DNA of 46,480 bases, taken from the NCBI GenBank assembly GCA_943332855.1, contig CALQRA010000010.1, positions 1 through 46,480 on the forward strand, in the 5' to 3' direction. The notes below the pieces were generated by a model. That model had not been told where the DNA came from, searched no databases, and worked only from the letters and a program-made list of their open reading frames with translations. Origin of the DNA: Candidatus Kuenenia stuttgartensis. Lineage in GTDB: Bacteria > Planctomycetota > Planctomycetia > Pirellulales > UBA1268. Of this stretch, positions 45,894-46,480 are shown piece by piece (the first letter of the stretch is position 1; every line of letters begins with the position of its first letter). The position numbers were made by a program, and so were the translations under genes.

Positions 45894-46016
45894 TTCTGCC
45901 GGCATTTCAGTGGCAAGGTCGCTCCGACCTGAGGCCGAGCTTCCCGCTCAAGAACAGGATTCGAGAGAACAGGACTCGAGTCCCGGTAGCTGGCGAGGGA
46001 GAAGAGCCTCGTGCCG
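45894..46016 (+). repeat. dispersed repeat, copy 2
   Basis: Second copy of the element at 44620-44727. It differs by scattered substitutions and by a 15-bp tandem duplication of AGAACAGGAYTCGAG. The stretch 45791-45893 before it shows no gene. Confidence 0.85.
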
Positions 46017-46017
46017 C

Positions 46018-46182
46018 TTACCTCAGCGCCTCGATGACGCTGTTCAAGCCTTCTGTTGTGGCGCTGGTGACTGGGTCGTGGATGGAAGTCAGGAGGCTTG
46101 GCAGATGACGCTTGAGGATCTTCGCCACCCTGACCACCGGCCGCAGTCTGCATCTCACGGCCCAGGCATATCAGCGCTGGGC
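46018..46182 (-). pseudogene. ISL3-type transposase C-terminal relic
   Basis: The minus strand reads YAWAVRCRLRPVVRVAKILK, then RHLPSLLTSIHDPVTSATTE and GLNSVIEALR, then a stop at 46018. This matches the conserved C-terminal part of ISL3 DDE transposases (RVAKMLK-HL-N-IL, then ITNA-SEGLN-KIQ). A TGA in frame lies just upstream at about 46185 and the usual sequence after NSKIQ is missing, so it is a remnant. It lies within the otherwise gene-free stretch 45791-46322. Confidence 0.6.
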
Positions 46183-46322
46183 TCGACCCAACCGCCAACT
46201 CTCCATGACTCGGCCGCGGCGTGCCACGAAAATCCCCGCAGAGCCAATTTCTATTCCCAGCTTTTTCAGCAACACCAGATCTGATTGCCCTGCAGCAGCC
46301 CCCTCTTTCAGTGAGACTCCTC

Positions 46323-46480
46323 ATGTCTATTTCCCGCGCCACGTGGATGAAGAGCTTGTCCGACCTGTGGCTGAAGCCCGGCTATGCGAGGGGCGGCAGG
46401 AGTCGGCGGACATCCCGATTCAACAACGCCCGGTTCGCCTCGGGCTGGGCGGCGGGGGTCGAGATGCTGGAAAGCCGCGC
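46323..46480 (+). CDS. LEPR-type surface/secreted protein, N-terminus only (cut by window edge)
   Basis: An open frame from ATG 46323 to the window end, 52 complete codons. The N-terminus is basic (RGGRSRRTSRF) and reaches GVEMLESR, the same kind of LEPR/LExR motif that marks the start of large planctomycete surface proteins, as in the metzincin-like protein at 14641. The remainder lies outside the window, so domains are unknown. Confidence 0.65.
   Translation, partial: MSISRATWMKSLSDLWLKPGYARGGRSRRTSRFNNARFASGWAAGVEMLESR

Overview
The window is high-GC (a sampled line in the PKS gene, 7021-7080, has 43 G/C of 60) and looks like a chromosomal piece of a planctomycete, probably of the Pirellula/Rhodopirellula kind. 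Pointers are a DUF1559 protein, two surface proteins with the LEPR-type N-terminal signature (one cut by the right edge), DUF4132, DUF6288, a multihaem/Fe-S/NrfD respiratory set and many 1-4 bp gene overlaps. No rRNA, tRNA or CRISPR array was seen.

Layout. 1-1833 (minus): tetrahaem cytochrome, Tat-type Fe-S subunit and NrfD-like membrane subunit (cut by the left edge). 2094-5695 (plus): a secreted acetyl-xylan-esterase-like hydrolase overlapping a B12-binding radical SAM protein. 5705-20730 (minus): a type III polyketide synthase operon. In transcription order it is YceI-like lipid binder, SAM methyltransferase, membrane ICMT-type methyltransferase, [8.5 kb interruption], second SAM methyltransferase, FAD oxidoreductase, type III PKS, VIT1/CCC1 transporter. 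Most junctions are 4-bp ATGA overlaps. The gene set resembles phenolic-lipid (alkylresorcinol/alkylpyrone) loci such as srsABC and bpsAB.

The interruption (about 9540-18016) is the most striking feature. It lies between two 172-bp direct copies (about 94% identical by my count) of the 5' end of the second methyltransferase. Its DNA is partly much lower in GC, and it carries a sialate O-acetylesterase-like protein, a PDZ/DUF6288/HEAT protein, a frameshifted IS91-type transposase relic, a metzincin-like protein with two Calx-beta domains, an antitoxin with an internally deleted VapC, and a DUF4258/DUF2283 toxin-antitoxin-like pair. This looks like an insertion that split the PKS operon and duplicated part of one gene.

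20942-24510 (plus): a membrane class III cyclase-like protein followed by an MscS channel with a C-terminal cyclic-nucleotide-binding-like domain. Both lack key nucleotide-handling residues. 24529-27063: a divergent KAS III-like thiolase and a DUF2891 protein. 27099-29386 (minus): DUF1559, DUF2752 and GYF-RDD membrane proteins. 29505-36395 (minus): a compact MoxR operon (RDD, SpoIIM, DUF4129-like, DUF4350-like lipoprotein, MoxR ATPase, DUF58). 36627-36866 (plus): a small conserved planctomycete protein. 37065-43279 (minus): a small membrane protein, an unknown 141-aa protein and a very large DUF4132 protein split by an apparent single-base frameshift. 43414-44061 (plus): pdxH. 44090-46320 is relic-rich: vapB with a truncated vapC, two copies of a dispersed repeat, a hypothetical membrane protein, a 21-bp minisatellite and an ISL3 transposase relic. 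The window ends inside a LEPR-type surface protein.
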